A DNA stretch of 64,000 nucleotides from Bacteroidetes bacterium OLB11 (GCA_001567165.1 LNFQ01000023.1:95135-159134), one strand, 5' to 3'; numbered from the stretch's first letter, positions 1 to 10,726 are shown. The notes: generated by a model not told the origin, from the sequence alone. Made by a program: numbers and translations.

Positions 1-1
1 T

Positions 2-622
2 AATACCATTACAGCCGGTTTGTGTATTGGATTAGGTGTAGCTCCCAAATGGGTCGATAAAGTGTATGGCATTTCAAAGGCTTATTGCACAAGAGTTGGA
101 AGTGGCCCATTTCCAACAGAATTATTAAATGAAACAGGAGAATTATTGAGAAAAATCGGAAATGAATTTGGAGCTACAACCGGTCGTCCACGCCGTTGTG
201 GTTGGATTGATATCGTAGCTCTCAAATATGCTTGTATGCTCAATGGTGTGACAGATTTAATCATCACCAAAGCAGATGTTTTAGATAAAATGTCACAAGT
301 AGGAGTTTGCACTTCTTATGAAATTGACGGAAAAGAAACAAATGAATTTCCTTATGATATCCATAATCTTTCGATAAAAGCAAATTATCAGTATATACCT
401 CAATGGGACAAAGAATTATCTCAATGTACTTCGTATTCTGAATTGCCAAAATCATTTTTAGACTTAGTTGATTTGATACAGCAGCAAACAAAAGTTCAGA
501 TTAGCTATATCTCAAATGGGGTGGGAAGAGATCAATTGATAAAAAATAAAAAAAAAATAAAAAAAATTTTTCTATTTCAAAAATATATTAAAAAATTTAC
601 ACAAGAATTTCGAAAAAAATGA
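2..622 (+). CDS. purA: Adenylosuccinate synthetase, C-terminal part
   Basis: PurA joins IMP and aspartate, using GTP, in the first committed step of AMP synthesis. Only the C-terminal ~200 residues are present; the gene begins before the window. Diagnostic family motifs are GSGPFPTEL, the nucleotide/IMP loop GATTGRPRRCGW, and the terminal VGRDQLI. In this family the protein normally ends a few residues after that last motif. Here it runs on for about 27 Lys/Ile/Phe-rich residues. The run at 548-557 has ten A; with nine A the frame would stop at once, just after DQLIKNKKK. The tail is therefore probably an artefact of a one-base length change and not a real domain. Identity is secure; the true 3' end is uncertain. 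Confidence 0.93.
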   Translation, partial: NTITAGLCIGLGVAPKWVDKVYGISKAYCTRVGSGPFPTELLNETGELLRKIGNEFGATTGRPRRCGWIDIVALKYACMLNGVTDLIITKADVLDKMSQVGVCTSYEIDGKETNEFPYDIHNLSIKANYQYIPQWDKELSQCTSYSELPKSFLDLVDLIQQQTKVQISYISNGVGRDQLIKNKKKIKKIFLFQKYIKKFTQEFRKK

Positions 623-1046
623 AAGCAAAACCTGTAAAAAAAAGCAACTACTAAAAAAGCAGCATCAAGCGATGCCGCAAAAAAAGAAAGTTACCAAAAA
701 AGCAGTTTCTAAAAAGGAAATCAATGATGATGATGACGAAGAAGAAGATGATGATGATTTGCAGCCTAAAAAGAAAGGCTCATCTAAATCTGCTAAGTCG
801 AAAAAAGTAATTGACAATGATGACGATGATGATGATAACGATTTCGATGACGATGATGATGATGATGATGATGATTTCGATGACGAGTTTGATAACGAAT
901 TTGAGGAGTTTGATATTCCAACTTCTAAAACGAAATTAAAAAAGCCTGGAAAAGATTCAGATGATGATTTGGACGGTTTCAAACTTGAGGATGATTTGGA
1001 TTTGTTCAATGATGATTTTGATGATGATTTTGATGATGATTATTAA
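619..1046 (+). CDS. Low-complexity Lys-rich/Asp-rich protein (two frameshifts)
   Basis: No enzyme family is recognised. The uninterrupted frame (from 672) encodes a short basic Lys-rich head and then about 90 residues dominated by Asp/Glu, written with repeated GATGAT/GATGAC codons. Upstream, an ATG at 619 starts MKAKPVKKATTKK only if the A8 run at 636-643 is read as A7 and the A7 run at 679-685 as A6. The result is a continuous Lys/Ala-rich head leading into the acidic tail, about 141 residues. Proteins of this design (basic head, acidic tail) are common hypothetical proteins in Bacteroidota, and some are thought to bind nucleic acid or ribosomal proteins; that role is inference. A strong terminator follows at 1070. 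Confidence 0.6.
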
Positions 1047-1069
1047 TCCAATTATTTAAAATATTCATT

Positions 1070-1102
1070 ATGCTGTTTCTTATGAAGCAGCATTTTTTTT
1101 TT
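1070..1102 (+). terminator. Rho-independent terminator
   Basis: Ten-base arms ATGCTGTTTC and GAAGCAGCAT (one T/G mismatch) enclose a TTAT loop and are followed by ten T. It ends transcription of the acidic-protein gene and insulates uvrB. Confidence 0.85.
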
Positions 1103-1366
1103 CGAAATGATTGAATTTGTTATTTGAGTTTAAGATAATTGTTTACATATTATCTCTATTTTTTTTATAAGGTGAGCATTTATTTTTATAGTATATTTAT
1201 GTCAAATTATATAATTAGTTCTTTTGAGTGAAATGGATTTTTTTTTAAAAATAAAATTGCTACAACTTAATGTTCATAATAGTTTCAATATTTTTTTAAA
1301 AGAATTGGATGCCTTTTACACTCGTTTTTTAATATATAATTGAAGTATAAAACTGTATTATTTATA
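1103..1366. other. AT-rich intergenic region before uvrB
   Basis: About 260 bases with no recognisable gene. A 36-codon plus-strand ORF (1233-1343, ATG to TGA) ends 23 bases before the uvrB ATG. Its product is a Phe/Leu-rich peptide without similarity I can recognise. It could be a leader peptide, a remnant or chance. No good TAnnTTTG box was found here. Confidence 0.3.
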
Positions 1367-3385
1367 ATGTTTCACTTAAAATCGGAATATCAGCCAGCAG
1401 GAGATCAACCCAATGCTATCAAGCAGTTGGTTGAGGGGTTGAACAATCAAGAAAAATATCAAACTTTATTAGGGGTAACAGGTTCTGGCAAAACGTTTAC
1501 CATTGCCAATGTGATTGAACAAATCAAAATGCCAACTTTGGTTCTCACTCACAATAAGACATTAGTAGCTCAGTTATATGGAGAATTTAAACAATTTTTT
1601 CCTGACAATGCGGTCGAATATTTTGTTTCCTATTACGATTATTATCAACCGGAGGCCTACTTGCCTTCTAGTGGAACGTATATTGAAAAAGATTTAGCAG
1701 TGAATGATGAGTTGGAGACTTTAAGGCTGAGAGCCACATCTAGCTTGCTTTCTGGGAGAAGAGATATTATTGTAGTAGCTTCAGTTAGTTGCATTTATGG
1801 TATTGGAAATCCAACGGAATATGCTAACGGAATTATCCGATTCTCAAAAGGAGATATTATTGTGAGAAATGCATTTTTGCATAAGTTGGTGCAGGCTTTG
1901 TATAACAGAACAACTATTGAATTTGAGAGAGGAATGTTTCGAGTGAAAGGAGATACGGTAGATGTGAATTTGCCTTATGCTGATTATGGATTAAGGATTA
2001 TTTTTTTTGGAGATGAGATAGAAGAAATTCAAAGAATAGAAATTAGCACTGGAAAAAAAATTGAATCTATTCAGGATGCAGCCATATTTCCAGCAAATAT
2101 GTATTTAGCTCCACAAGATCAGATGAAAAATATTGTTGATGAGATATACGCTGAAATGCTTGCTCAGGAAGAATATTTTAAAAATAATCATTTGCCGGTT
2201 GAAGCTCAACGAATCAAAGAGCGTGTGTTATACGATATAGAAATGATTCAAGAGTTGGGCTATTGCAAAGGAATCGAAAATTATTCTCGTTTTTTAGATA
2301 GAAGAAAACCGGGTTCAAGACCCTTTTGTTTGATTGATTATTTTCCAAATGATTTTTTATTGGTTGTAGATGAGAGCCATGTGACTCTTCCGCAGATTAG
2401 TGGAATGTATGGTGGTGACCGATCGCGTAAAATGAATCTTGTGAATTATGGATTTCGATTGCCTTCTGCTCTTGATAATCGGCCATTAAATTTTAATGAA
2501 TTTCAATCGATGTTGAATCAAGTGATTTATGTGAGTGCAACACCTGGTCGCTATGAGTTGGAGCAATGTGATGGAACTTTTGTAGATCAAGTTGTTAGAC
2601 CCACAGGGCTTTTGGATCCACCTATTGAAGTGAGACCTTCCATTAATCAAATTGATGATTTACTAGATGAAGTGGATAAACGAGTGGGTAAAAATGAACG
2701 AGTTTTAGTCACAACTTTGACGAAAAAACTTTCAGAAGAATTAGCAAAATATCTTACAAAAATTAATATCAAATGTAAGTATTTACACAGTGAAATTGAT
2801 GCGTTGGAGCGTGTCGGAATATTAAGAGATTTGCGTTTGGGAAATATTGATGTATTGATAGGCGTCAATTTATTGAGAGAAGGACTAGATTTGCCCGAAG
2901 TGTCTTTAGTTGCTATTTTGGATGCCGACAAGGAGGGTTTTTTAAGAGATGAACGTTCATTAACACAAACTGCGGGTAGGGCTGCTCGTAATGCAAATGG
3001 CTTGGTGATTTTCTATGCAGATAAGATTACGCAAAGTATGCAAAAAACAATGGATGAAACAAATCGACGAAGAGAAAAACAAATCAGTTATAATACAAAG
3101 TATCATATTACACCGAAGACTATTCAAAAATCGTATGATGAAATTTTAATGCAGTCATCGGTTTTAAATGTAAAATCGAATCAGCAGGATGTTGCTAATT
3201 ATGGTAATTTAAACATCCAAACGATGGCAGCAGAAGAAAATACAACCGCTTATAAAAGTAAATTAGAAATTGAAAATGAAATTAAAAAGGTGAAGAAAGA
3301 GATGGAGAAAGCCGCCAAAAATATGGACTTTATGGAAGCAGCTCGTCTTAGAGATTGGATGCTTCAACTCAAATCAAAATTATAA
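1367..3385 (+). CDS. uvrB: Excinuclease ABC subunit B
   Basis: UvrB is the damage-verifying helicase-like subunit of nucleotide excision repair; it receives DNA from UvrA and recruits UvrC for incision. The 672-residue product has the usual length. Visible features are Walker A GVTGSGKT (residues 36-43), the DNA-clamping beta-hairpin with SYYDYYQPEAYLP (about 88-100), the DESH box with QISGMYGGD near residue 330, helicase motif TQTAGRAARN, and a C-terminal UVR coiled segment ending the protein. An ATG at 1367 is preferred over the TTG at 1340 because MFHLKSEYQPAGDQP aligns with known UvrB starts. The frame is intact despite an A8 run at 2053-2060. No uvrA or uvrC is adjacent. Confidence 0.97.
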   Translation: MFHLKSEYQPAGDQPNAIKQLVEGLNNQEKYQTLLGVTGSGKTFTIANVIEQIKMPTLVLTHNKTLVAQLYGEFKQFFPDNAVEYFVSYYDYYQPEAYLPSSGTYIEKDLAVNDELETLRLRATSSLLSGRRDIIVVASVSCIYGIGNPTEYANGIIRFSKGDIIVRNAFLHKLVQALYNRTTIEFERGMFRVKGDTVDVNLPYADYGLRIIFFGDEIEEIQRIEISTGKKIESIQDAAIFPANMYLAPQDQMKNIVDEIYAEMLAQEEYFKNNHLPVEAQRIKERVLYDIEMIQELGYCKGIENYSRFLDRRKPGSRPFCLIDYFPNDFLLVVDESHVTLPQISGMYGGDRSRKMNLVNYGFRLPSALDNRPLNFNEFQSMLNQVIYVSATPGRYELEQCDGTFVDQVVRPTGLLDPPIEVRPSINQIDDLLDEVDKRVGKNERVLVTTLTKKLSEELAKYLTKINIKCKYLHSEIDALERVGILRDLRLGNIDVLIGVNLLREGLDLPEVSLVAILDADKEGFLRDERSLTQTAGRAARNANGLVIFYADKITQSMQKTMDETNRRREKQISYNTKYHITPKTIQKSYDEILMQSSVLNVKSNQQDVANYGNLNIQTMAAEENTTAYKSKLEIENEIKKVKKEMEKAAKNMDFMEAARLRDWMLQLKSKL

Positions 3386-3408
3386 TATAGAGTTCCCAAC
3401 AGCTTCTT

Positions 3409-6400
3409 TTATTCAATAACTATCTTTTTCACATGCGTATTATTGTTACTAATTACTTTCACGAAATAAATTCCTTTTGCTAAGTGTTGAGTGTCAAATG
3501 AGAATAAATGATTTTGTTGTGTATAATGGATATTTTGTTTTTGCCCTGTTTGATTATAGATTGCAATGTCTTTCACATCAACGCCATCAGTGTGCACATT
3601 CACAATATTGCTAGCCGGATTTGGATATACTGTTATCAACGATTCTTTATAAAGCTGGTCGTATGATAAAGGATAATCGACTGTGAAATTATATTCGATT
3701 GAATGACCAAAATCTGTCGCAAAGTTGATGATATTTCCATTGTTGAGTGTGCGAAGTCGTGCAAACCCAGCTCCATCATTATTTGCAAAAAAACTAAGTC
3801 CATCTTCATCACTGTCATGAATAATTAATTTGTAACATCCCCAGCCCAGATGAAGCGTATCTCTGTAGTGAGTGTTATTAGCTAGATTGTCTTTGAAAAA
3901 AACTTGTTGTCCATTTTGATCAATGATTTCATATTTTGATTCTGTAGCTGCTGAATTTGTTTTAAACCACAAAATAAAATCAGCAGGAACGATATTTGTA
4001 ATATTGAATATGCTGCTAAATTGATTATTGAATTGATACATATCTGCTCCTTGATTTGGACTACTAATTTCAACATGAAATTGATTGTCATTTGGACCAC
4101 TCACCGCAGACCACAGATTGTCTGAAAATGGCAAACTTACATCTGCACTTTCCATAAATTCTAAATTGCCATTCCAAGTATATGTTTCATGATTAGGGTT
4201 GCCGTTCACCCAATAGTCTATTTGTAAGCTTGTAAGTGGAGTTGAGCCATTGTTGCGAATGGTTACTAATGGGCTGCTACATATTGGATTGGTTCTTGCA
4301 TATTCTACCTTTGTTGTCGGATTTTTGATGTCAATAATGGCTGCATCTAATGAGAAGTTGGGTTGGCCATAACTCACGAGTGTATTGCTCACCCAATAAT
4401 TTGATGACCCCCAAGCGGTATCAATTCCATAATCAATATTGTGAGTAGTGCCGGGAGTGACAAAAGGGGTGATATCCATTTCTTCGATATTTGTAGCCAT
4501 TCCGGGACACCAGCCAGCTCTATCATATATCCATGTACCGCCTTGTGGATAGACAGGATTGAGTGCACATTTTTTCCAAACATTCCATGTAAATTCTTTT
4601 GCTCCACCATCTATATTGATATAATGATTTTGCGGGATAAATTCTCCTTCTTGACCATGACCAGTTATTGCCGATCTGATTTTATATGAAACGGCATTGG
4701 GGTTTAGCAATACATTGCGAGGTTCAAAAGTACTATTATTCATGATGCTTGTATAGCCCGCATTGCTGACTTTCCAAATGTTTTGAATGTCCACTACATT
4801 GTGAGGTGGAGTCCCTACGATATGTACAAATTTGATGTCCATATCTTCTTGTCTTTCACCTCCACCATCAATAAACATTCTTTTTTTTTCCTTGTAAAAT
4901 AGGGGCATAATCTGTTACATCAAACACCCATGTTTTCCCTTGCATTCCTAAATCTAAATTGATACCATACGGTGTAACAAAAGAATTTAATTGAAAAATA
5001 GATGGATATACTTTATAGTATGACAGTTGAGTAATTTGAATATTTCCGACTGTCACATTAAGGACAGAATCAATTTTTGTATTTGTATTTTCGTCATACA
5101 CATAGCTGTAACCTGCTTGGTAATAGACATTGCTGTCAACAGTGACTACATCGTTATTTTGAATAGCATAAGTATAAACTGTATTTGTTAGATTTATGGT
5201 AGAGTCAAAAACGAATATGGTGTCAATGATAATGTTATTGCAATTTCCTACTACAAATGTTACTTTAGGACGATTATTAGTTTGAGAGAAATTTTTAAAA
5301 AGTTCATTTCCTTTAAAAATTCGCCAAAGGGGAGTGCCTATAATTGGGCTATTGATATTTTGTGTAGATAGATCTGTCCATATATTTCCAGCACCTTCAT
5401 TCATTCGATAATATGCGAATAAATTAGCGTAGTTAGGGTGAGAAGGCGAAATGGTTTTTCCCATCCAATCTTGAATAGTTGATTGAGAAAGTTGCTCATT
5501 CCAAATAGAAAGTTCATCAATTTTTCCATAATATGGGTAGGCTTTACCTTGAATGTTACCGACTACAATATTTGTTATATCATTAAATGTTTTTGTTTTA
5601 CTAGTTCCGGTGTTCCAAAGTGTCCCGTTTTTATACACATTCATCACACCAGTCGTGGCATCTTTTGTGAATGCCCAATAGTTCCATGTGCCTTTCACTT
5701 CGTCATTTGTGGCTGCTTTGTCAATTCGGTCATAGCTCCCTCCGATTGCTCCACAATCCCAATAAAATCTTGAATTTTCCCAGGGGAAATGAATATTAAT
5801 TTTTCGGTTATTTTGAGCGTTGACAGCGTGAAGTAGTGTTGTGTTTTTAGGAAGAAAATCTTGATTTCCATTACTCCAAAAACTGATGGTAATTTTATCA
5901 TTTAAGCCATTAAAATTTGGATTTCCTAAATTAATAAAACTATTCCCCGCAAATTCATAATAGTAATCTAATTGATTTGCAAATAAGCCACTGATATAAT
6001 TTGTAGTATCGCTTTGTAATGTGTAGTCAATCCCGTTTGAGTTGTTGGTATAACTAAATTCTAAAATAAGATTATCTGTTCCATTCCATGTAAAAGGTGT
6101 TGTGAAATTGAGCGGATGATTATTGATTGCGAGTGTATCTTGATGATAGACATTTTGAAATCCAGAGAGGTCAGTCAAATTGTTTAAAACGCTGTCAGTT
6201 GTGGCTTTGATTCCTATTCTGAAAAAGTGTAAAAACTCTCCGGTTTGTAGGATGTCAAAAAATAAACCTCTGATAGCACCTGCGGCCATTCCTGCATTAC
6301 TGAGCTCTGATGCTTTCCATAAAAAATAGGATTTTGATGATTGCAAATGAGTATTGAGAGGGGCTGAAGATGTATTAGTCCCTACACCCACCGATATTTC

Positions 6401-6841
6401 AGAGGGTATTTGACAAGGGGGTAAATAGGTTGTTTTGAATTGTTTGTAACGTCTATATGTATAAGTAGGTTGATTTGTATAATTATAAGAAGTGCCAAAA
6501 AATCCAGTGATGGAATGAGATGGTGTAGATGTAAGCATAGAATCTGTTCGTGAAGAGTCCACAACATAAGTGTTACAAGTGTAGTCCCATTCACCACAAC
6601 CGATATTGGTTTGTCCTTGAACGGCAGGAGAGATTAATCCGTCCTTACAACGAATATTATAAAGCATATAAATTTTCTCATAGGTTGTGCCGGGAAAATT
6701 AGGAAATTCCATAACGGAATCCCGACTGTATTGAGTTTGGGTATAATTAAATGTAGAGGTAATAATCGTATCACCTGCCACTTGTGCATTTGCAATTTGA
6801 AAGTAAAAAAGAAATGAGAGTGCAACTAAAATATATTTCAT
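3409..6841 (-). CDS. PNGase F-related secreted protein with LamG and T9SS domains (frameshift)
   Basis: The protein resembles secreted peptide-N-glycosidase F-related proteins, which remove N-glycans from glycoproteins; activity here is inference. A signal peptide (ending NAQ) is followed by an N-terminal glycanase-like region with NIGCGEWDYTCN, an inserted LamG/concanavalin-like domain (about residues 320-470), the glycanase C-terminal domain with RAGWCPGM, and a T9SS type A sorting domain beginning VYPNPASN. The frame breaks at the T9 run 4881-4889 (A9 in the message). Read as A8, DVTDYAPILQGKK continues into RMFIDGGGERQEDMDIKF, as expected across this family, giving about 1,143 residues. 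A -7 box lies at 6856. It faces uvrB tail to tail. Family assignment is good; substrate unknown. Confidence 0.8.
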
Positions 6842-6855
6842 AAAGACTTTTTATA

Positions 6856-6863
6856 CAAAAGTA
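6856..6863 (-). promoter_or_regulatory. -7 box TACTTTTG for the PNGase F-like gene
   Basis: Exact match to the Bacteroidota consensus TAnnTTTG, 14 bases before the start codon at 6841. No clear -33 element was found. Confidence 0.55.
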
Positions 6864-6886
6864 TGAAATATAAAAAGAGCAAAAAA

Positions 6887-8062
6887 TTATAATTTTCTCA
6901 TAATGTCCATAGGAACTCCATCTTTATGCAGAAGAATAGCGGTTGTTTTGTATAAAAAATAGGCTTTAGAGACGTATAAATAACCTTTGTAATCGTTTTT
7001 ATCTCCCCAACTATTTTTTACCATATAATATTCTTTTCCATTTTGATCTTTTGCAAGACCTACAATGTGCATGCCATGGTCATCGGTAGTGGAATAATTA
7101 TCAAAATCATCCTCTCTCATTTGAGCAGTAATTTTTTTCTCTGCTTGAGGGCCTTCAAATATTTTCTTTTGTTCTTCGGCTGTCATATCTTCAAAATCTT
7201 TTTCGGGAACAATTGCGACTCCATTTTTCCAACTAAATCCTTTTTCACTCACATCAGTAGCCCAAGCTACGGTGTATCCGTTTTCTAGAGCATTGTCCAC
7301 TATATCTTCCATTGAGTTCATTGGTACATTATAAACACTTTGCAAGCTCCAATTGTCAGGCACCATCAGTATAGTGGATTTGTAGTAGGGGGCGTAAGTG
7401 AATGAAGAAAAACTGAGATAGTTGTCTGGATTTAGTCCAACCACTTCTTTTGCAAATGATTTTGGAGTGTATTCTTTTCCTTTGTAAGTAAATGTTTCAG
7501 GCACTTTTCCTAAGTAGGAATCGATTGCAGCAATGAAAGCAGGCAACCAATTTTTAGTGAGTTTCCCATTTTTATTTGTTATCACCCCTTTTAAAAATCC
7601 TTCTAATGCAGTTTGCATTTCTCCAAATTTATTTTTATCAGTACCATAATTTAGTCCTGTATATACTTCATAAGGAACTGCACCGTATTTGTCGTAAGTC
7701 ATCACAACGTCGTGCAATTCAGCCCCATCACTATAACCGAGGGCACCGTGCATTCTCACAAAGTTACGAGCACGTTCAATGTAAGCACATCGAGCAGTGT
7801 ATATTTCTGAAATATCAACAAATTCTTTGCCGTTTCGCATCATTTCACTTTCAAGAAATGAGTTGCCAGAATAACTCCAGCAGGTACCTGAACTCCCTTG
7901 ATTTTTTACCGGTGAATTTTCAAGATTGATTAATGAAGTAAATTGGAATTTTGCTTTTGCACTATCTGATTTGTTTGTTGCTAAAGAGTTGACTAAATTG
8001 TCTTGAGCTGTTAAGGAAATAGAAATTGCAATACAAAAAAAGGAAGTAATAATTTTTTTCAT
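6887..8062 (-). CDS. C1-family aminopeptidase (bleomycin hydrolase type)
   Basis: Papain-fold cysteine peptidase of the bleomycin hydrolase/PepC type; such enzymes trim N-terminal residues from peptides. The catalytic triad is visible: Cys in QGSSGTCWSY, His in TDDHGMHIVG, Asn in MVKNSWGD. A signal peptide (MKKIITSFF... SLTAQ) sends it to the periplasm or beyond, unlike the cytoplasmic Gram-positive PepC. The ATG at 8062 is chosen over the longer frame from 8092 because it begins the signal peptide directly. Length (391 residues) is short of the usual ~450 cytoplasmic form but typical for the secreted Bacteroidota version. It is transcribed toward the PNGase F-like gene with a 45-base gap and may supply peptide nutrition with it (inference). 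Confidence 0.85.
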   Translation of the reverse strand: MKKIITSFFCIAISISLTAQDNLVNSLATNKSDSAKAKFQFTSLINLENSPVKNQGSSGTCWSYSGNSFLESEMMRNGKEFVDISEIYTARCAYIERARNFVRMHGALGYSDGAELHDVVMTYDKYGAVPYEVYTGLNYGTDKNKFGEMQTALEGFLKGVITNKNGKLTKNWLPAFIAAIDSYLGKVPETFTYKGKEYTPKSFAKEVVGLNPDNYLSFSSFTYAPYYKSTILMVPDNWSLQSVYNVPMNSMEDIVDNALENGYTVAWATDVSEKGFSWKNGVAIVPEKDFEDMTAEEQKKIFEGPQAEKKITAQMREDDFDNYSTTDDHGMHIVGLAKDQNGKEYYMVKNSWGDKNDYKGYLYVSKAYFLYKTTAILLHKDGVPMDIMRKL

Positions 8063-8152
8063 TGCGTAAAAAAAAGAAAGAAAAAAGTTCACTTGTAAAA
8101 TAATTTAGAGAATATCTATTGTTTTATAGTTAAATTTTTTAAAAGGACAAGA

Positions 8153-8717
8153 TTAAAAAATAATCATTTTACCGAGTGCATATCCAATGACAAGATTGAT
8201 GGCAATAATCACTAAGGCACTCACTATCATATAAGGCACAATTTTGTCTTCTGGGGTTTTCTTTAATTTAGGTAAACCTATGTAAAAAAGATAAATGCTA
8301 TACAATCCAGCGATTGAAAGAAAAAGTAGCATAGGAATAATGCTAAAGATGCCGGCTAACCAGCTTGCAGTAAATGAGTATGCGACTAACTGGGCAGACT
8401 TGTTAATATTTTTTTTCAGAATTGAAATTGATTGCTAGTGCATCAACCACGTATGTGCAGATATAAAATGAAATAATGGATGTAACGTAGTTTTTCAAAA
8501 ATATACTCAATGACGAAACATTTGTGCTTATTTTTTGGCCCATCACCTCAATTGAGAAATTTGAATATCCAATTGCAGCAGCGATGGCCGGAATAAGAGC
8601 GACGATTAATACATATTTGACGAGGATATTATTGAGGGTTTCCTCTTCTTGGTCTATTACATCCCATTCTGTTTTGGGATTTATTAAAATGTTTTTGATA
8701 CGTTCTATAATATTCAT
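8153..8717 (-). CDS. Yip1-like integral membrane protein (frameshift)
   Basis: The first 104 residues begin MNIIERIKNILINPKTEWD, typical of bacterial Yip1-domain proteins, and contain two hydrophobic segments. The frame stops after NSEKKY at the A8 run (plus-strand T8 8409-8416). Read as A7, it continues NSEKNINKSAQLVAYSFTA and three more membrane segments to a stop at 8153, giving the usual ~187 residues with about five membrane spans. The family is found throughout Bacteroidota without a firm function. The stretch 8153-8402 would otherwise be an unexplained gap. Confidence in the join is high because the continuation is hydrophobic and family-like. Confidence 0.78.
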
Positions 8718-8768
8718 AGCGTGATAATTTTCAAACTAAAAGTATAAAATTAAATTTAAAAATCAAAA

Positions 8769-10703
8769 TTAAATGGTCTTTTCCTGAGTTGGGATATTCA
8801 TCACAATTGTAGTTCCATTTCCGGGGCTACTATCCCAATGAACATCTCCTTTCAAAAATTGAATTCTTTTTTGAATGTTATCAATTCCTAAACCTGCTTT
8901 TTCACTCAAGTTTTCAATATCAAAACCTTTGCCGTTATCTTCAATCGTAATATCAATTTCATTTTTGTTGATTAAAATTGAAATATTTAATTCACTTGCG
9001 TTGGCGTGTTTTAGCGTATTATTCACACATTCTTGAATTATTCGATACAAGAAAATTTCTGTGTTTTTTTCAATGGGAATCGAGATGCCATCTGTAAATA
9101 AATTTACTTTCAAAGAAGGATGGTTTAAGTTATCCAAAAAATTCCCCACCGCTTTTGCAAGTCCTTTTTTTAGGAGAGTATTTGGTGCCATATTATGACT
9201 AATGCTACGCACTTCCACTGCGGATTCATTGACGAAATGAATTGCTTTTTCAAAAACAAGTTTGTCAAAATCGGTTTCAAATTTTAATTTATCTTCTATG
9301 GATTGTAAATTCATTTTAGCTGCAGTTATGTATTGTCCTACACTATCGTGCAAATCATTTGCGATTCGTTGCCTTTCATTTTCTTCTGCTTCGATGATGG
9401 CTTTGGTTGATTTATTTTGCTCTTGAATTATCACTTCTTGCAAATGGTTTTTGTATTTTAATTTTTTGCGTATCCCGGTACTGTAAAGAAGTCCGAGAAG
9501 CAAAACGAGGATACCGATACCTGTCAACAAATAAGTGTTTTTAAGCTGTTCGTCTTTTATTTTTAAATCTTTCTTTTGAGTTTCATATTTGATATTTAAT
9601 TCTTCCATTTTTTCTTTCACGGCCAATCCACTCAAAGAGTCTTTCAATACGGTGAATTTTTTTAAAAAGATAAAAGCGGAATCGTATTTTTTATTTTCAT
9701 TAAAATTGATATACATCATCTTGTAGCAATCAATTTCTTGTTTGGTATTTTTAATACTTTTAGCAATCTCTAGGGCTTTACGAACTGCGTTTTCACTTTC
9801 ATCAATTCTTCCTAAACGTCTTAAATTTCCACAAAGATAAATGTAGGAATAGGCCAACTCATCCAACTCCTGATTTCGTTCACGAATGGCAATTGCCTCA
9901 AGGATATATGGAGTAGCTTCATTGCTTTTTTTTGCACGGTCATACATAGTTCCTAATTCATTGAGTGCATAGGAAATACTAGAGGAGTCTCCCGATTTGT
10001 AAGCATATTCAAGAGCCTTTTTGCTATACTCAATGCCCTTTTCATGTTCTTCTTTTTCACGATAAATAATACCAATATTTCCATAGCTTTTCCCAATTTT
10101 TTTATTGCTATTTAATCTTTTGGCAATATCAATTGCTTGCTTATGATAGTCGAGAGCTTTGTCAAGATTTTTCATCGTTACATTCAAGATACCCAATTGT
10201 GTGAGTGAAGCATAAATCAATGTGTCATTTTTCATTCTTTCTGCAATTTGATTTGCATCTAATAATGATTGTAAACATTCTTCATATTTTGATTCCCTTC
10301 TTAGAATATTTCCTTTTGAAATATGAATGTAGAAATTTAATATTTGACCTTCAGAAGTAGAGCTAGTAAAGGATTTTGATATTTCTAATTCTCCTAATCC
10401 TTCATCAAAATTTCCTATTTTTTCAAAATAATTTGCCTTTAGTAAATGAGCATATCCAATGTTATCTTTATTGTTTGTTTTTTTTGCAAATACTAATGTT
10501 TTTTCAATAAAAGGCAAGGCATTTTTAGGTTCATTTTCATTGTAAAGCAAGCTTAGACTATGGTATATTTGGTAGATTTCATTATCTTTTAGAGCTGGAT
10601 TTTTAAGTTCATTTTTTAACGAATCCATTTTATAGGTTTGTCCTATGAAAGCAAATGGTTTAAAAAATAGAAGGATAAAGATGAAGGTTGCTGCTATTCT
10701 CAT
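8769..10703 (-). CDS. TPR-containing sensor histidine kinase (HisKA_3 type)
   Basis: A membrane sensor kinase of the NarX/LytS-like HisKA_3 class. Order: signal peptide, about 350 residues of tetratricopeptide repeats predicted to be periplasmic, one membrane span (about residues 390-410), a short coiled coil, then the phospho-acceptor motif ERQRIANDLHDSVGQ (His near residue 452), and an HATPase domain with ECVNNTLKHA, DNGKGFD and GLGIDNIQKRI. Such kinases normally phosphorylate a LuxR-type response regulator; none is adjacent, so the partner is elsewhere. A -7 box lies 15 bases upstream. The divergent neighbour is mqnE. Ligand unknown. Confidence 0.9.
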   Translation of the reverse strand: MRIAATFIFILLFFKPFAFIGQTYKMDSLKNELKNPALKDNEIYQIYHSLSLLYNENEPKNALPFIEKTLVFAKKTNNKDNIGYAHLLKANYFEKIGNFDEGLGELEISKSFTSSTSEGQILNFYIHISKGNILRRESKYEECLQSLLDANQIAERMKNDTLIYASLTQLGILNVTMKNLDKALDYHKQAIDIAKRLNSNKKIGKSYGNIGIIYREKEEHEKGIEYSKKALEYAYKSGDSSSISYALNELGTMYDRAKKSNEATPYILEAIAIRERNQELDELAYSYIYLCGNLRRLGRIDESENAVRKALEIAKSIKNTKQEIDCYKMMYINFNENKKYDSAFIFLKKFTVLKDSLSGLAVKEKMEELNIKYETQKKDLKIKDEQLKNTYLLTGIGILVLLLGLLYSTGIRKKLKYKNHLQEVIIQEQNKSTKAIIEAEENERQRIANDLHDSVGQYITAAKMNLQSIEDKLKFETDFDKLVFEKAIHFVNESAVEVRSISHNMAPNTLLKKGLAKAVGNFLDNLNHPSLKVNLFTDGISIPIEKNTEIFLYRIIQECVNNTLKHANASELNISILINKNEIDITIEDNGKGFDIENLSEKAGLGIDNIQKRIQFLKGDVHWDSSPGNGTTIVMNIPTQEKTI

Positions 10704-10718
10704 ATATACTCAAAGGAC

Positions 10719-10726
10719 CAAATTTA
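10719..10726 (-). promoter_or_regulatory. -7 box TAAATTTG for the sensor kinase
   Basis: Exact TAnnTTTG match on the minus strand, 15 bases before the ATG at 10703. Confidence 0.5.

Noticed and set aside
665..1009. Ser-rich minus-strand open frame
   Set aside because: Antisense of the Asp codons (GAT/GAC read as ATC/TCA-type triplets); an artefact of low complexity.
727..1043. Tandem GAT repeat as a satellite or CRISPR-like array
   Set aside because: The repeats are in-frame Asp codons with irregular interruptions; there are no spacers of constant length.
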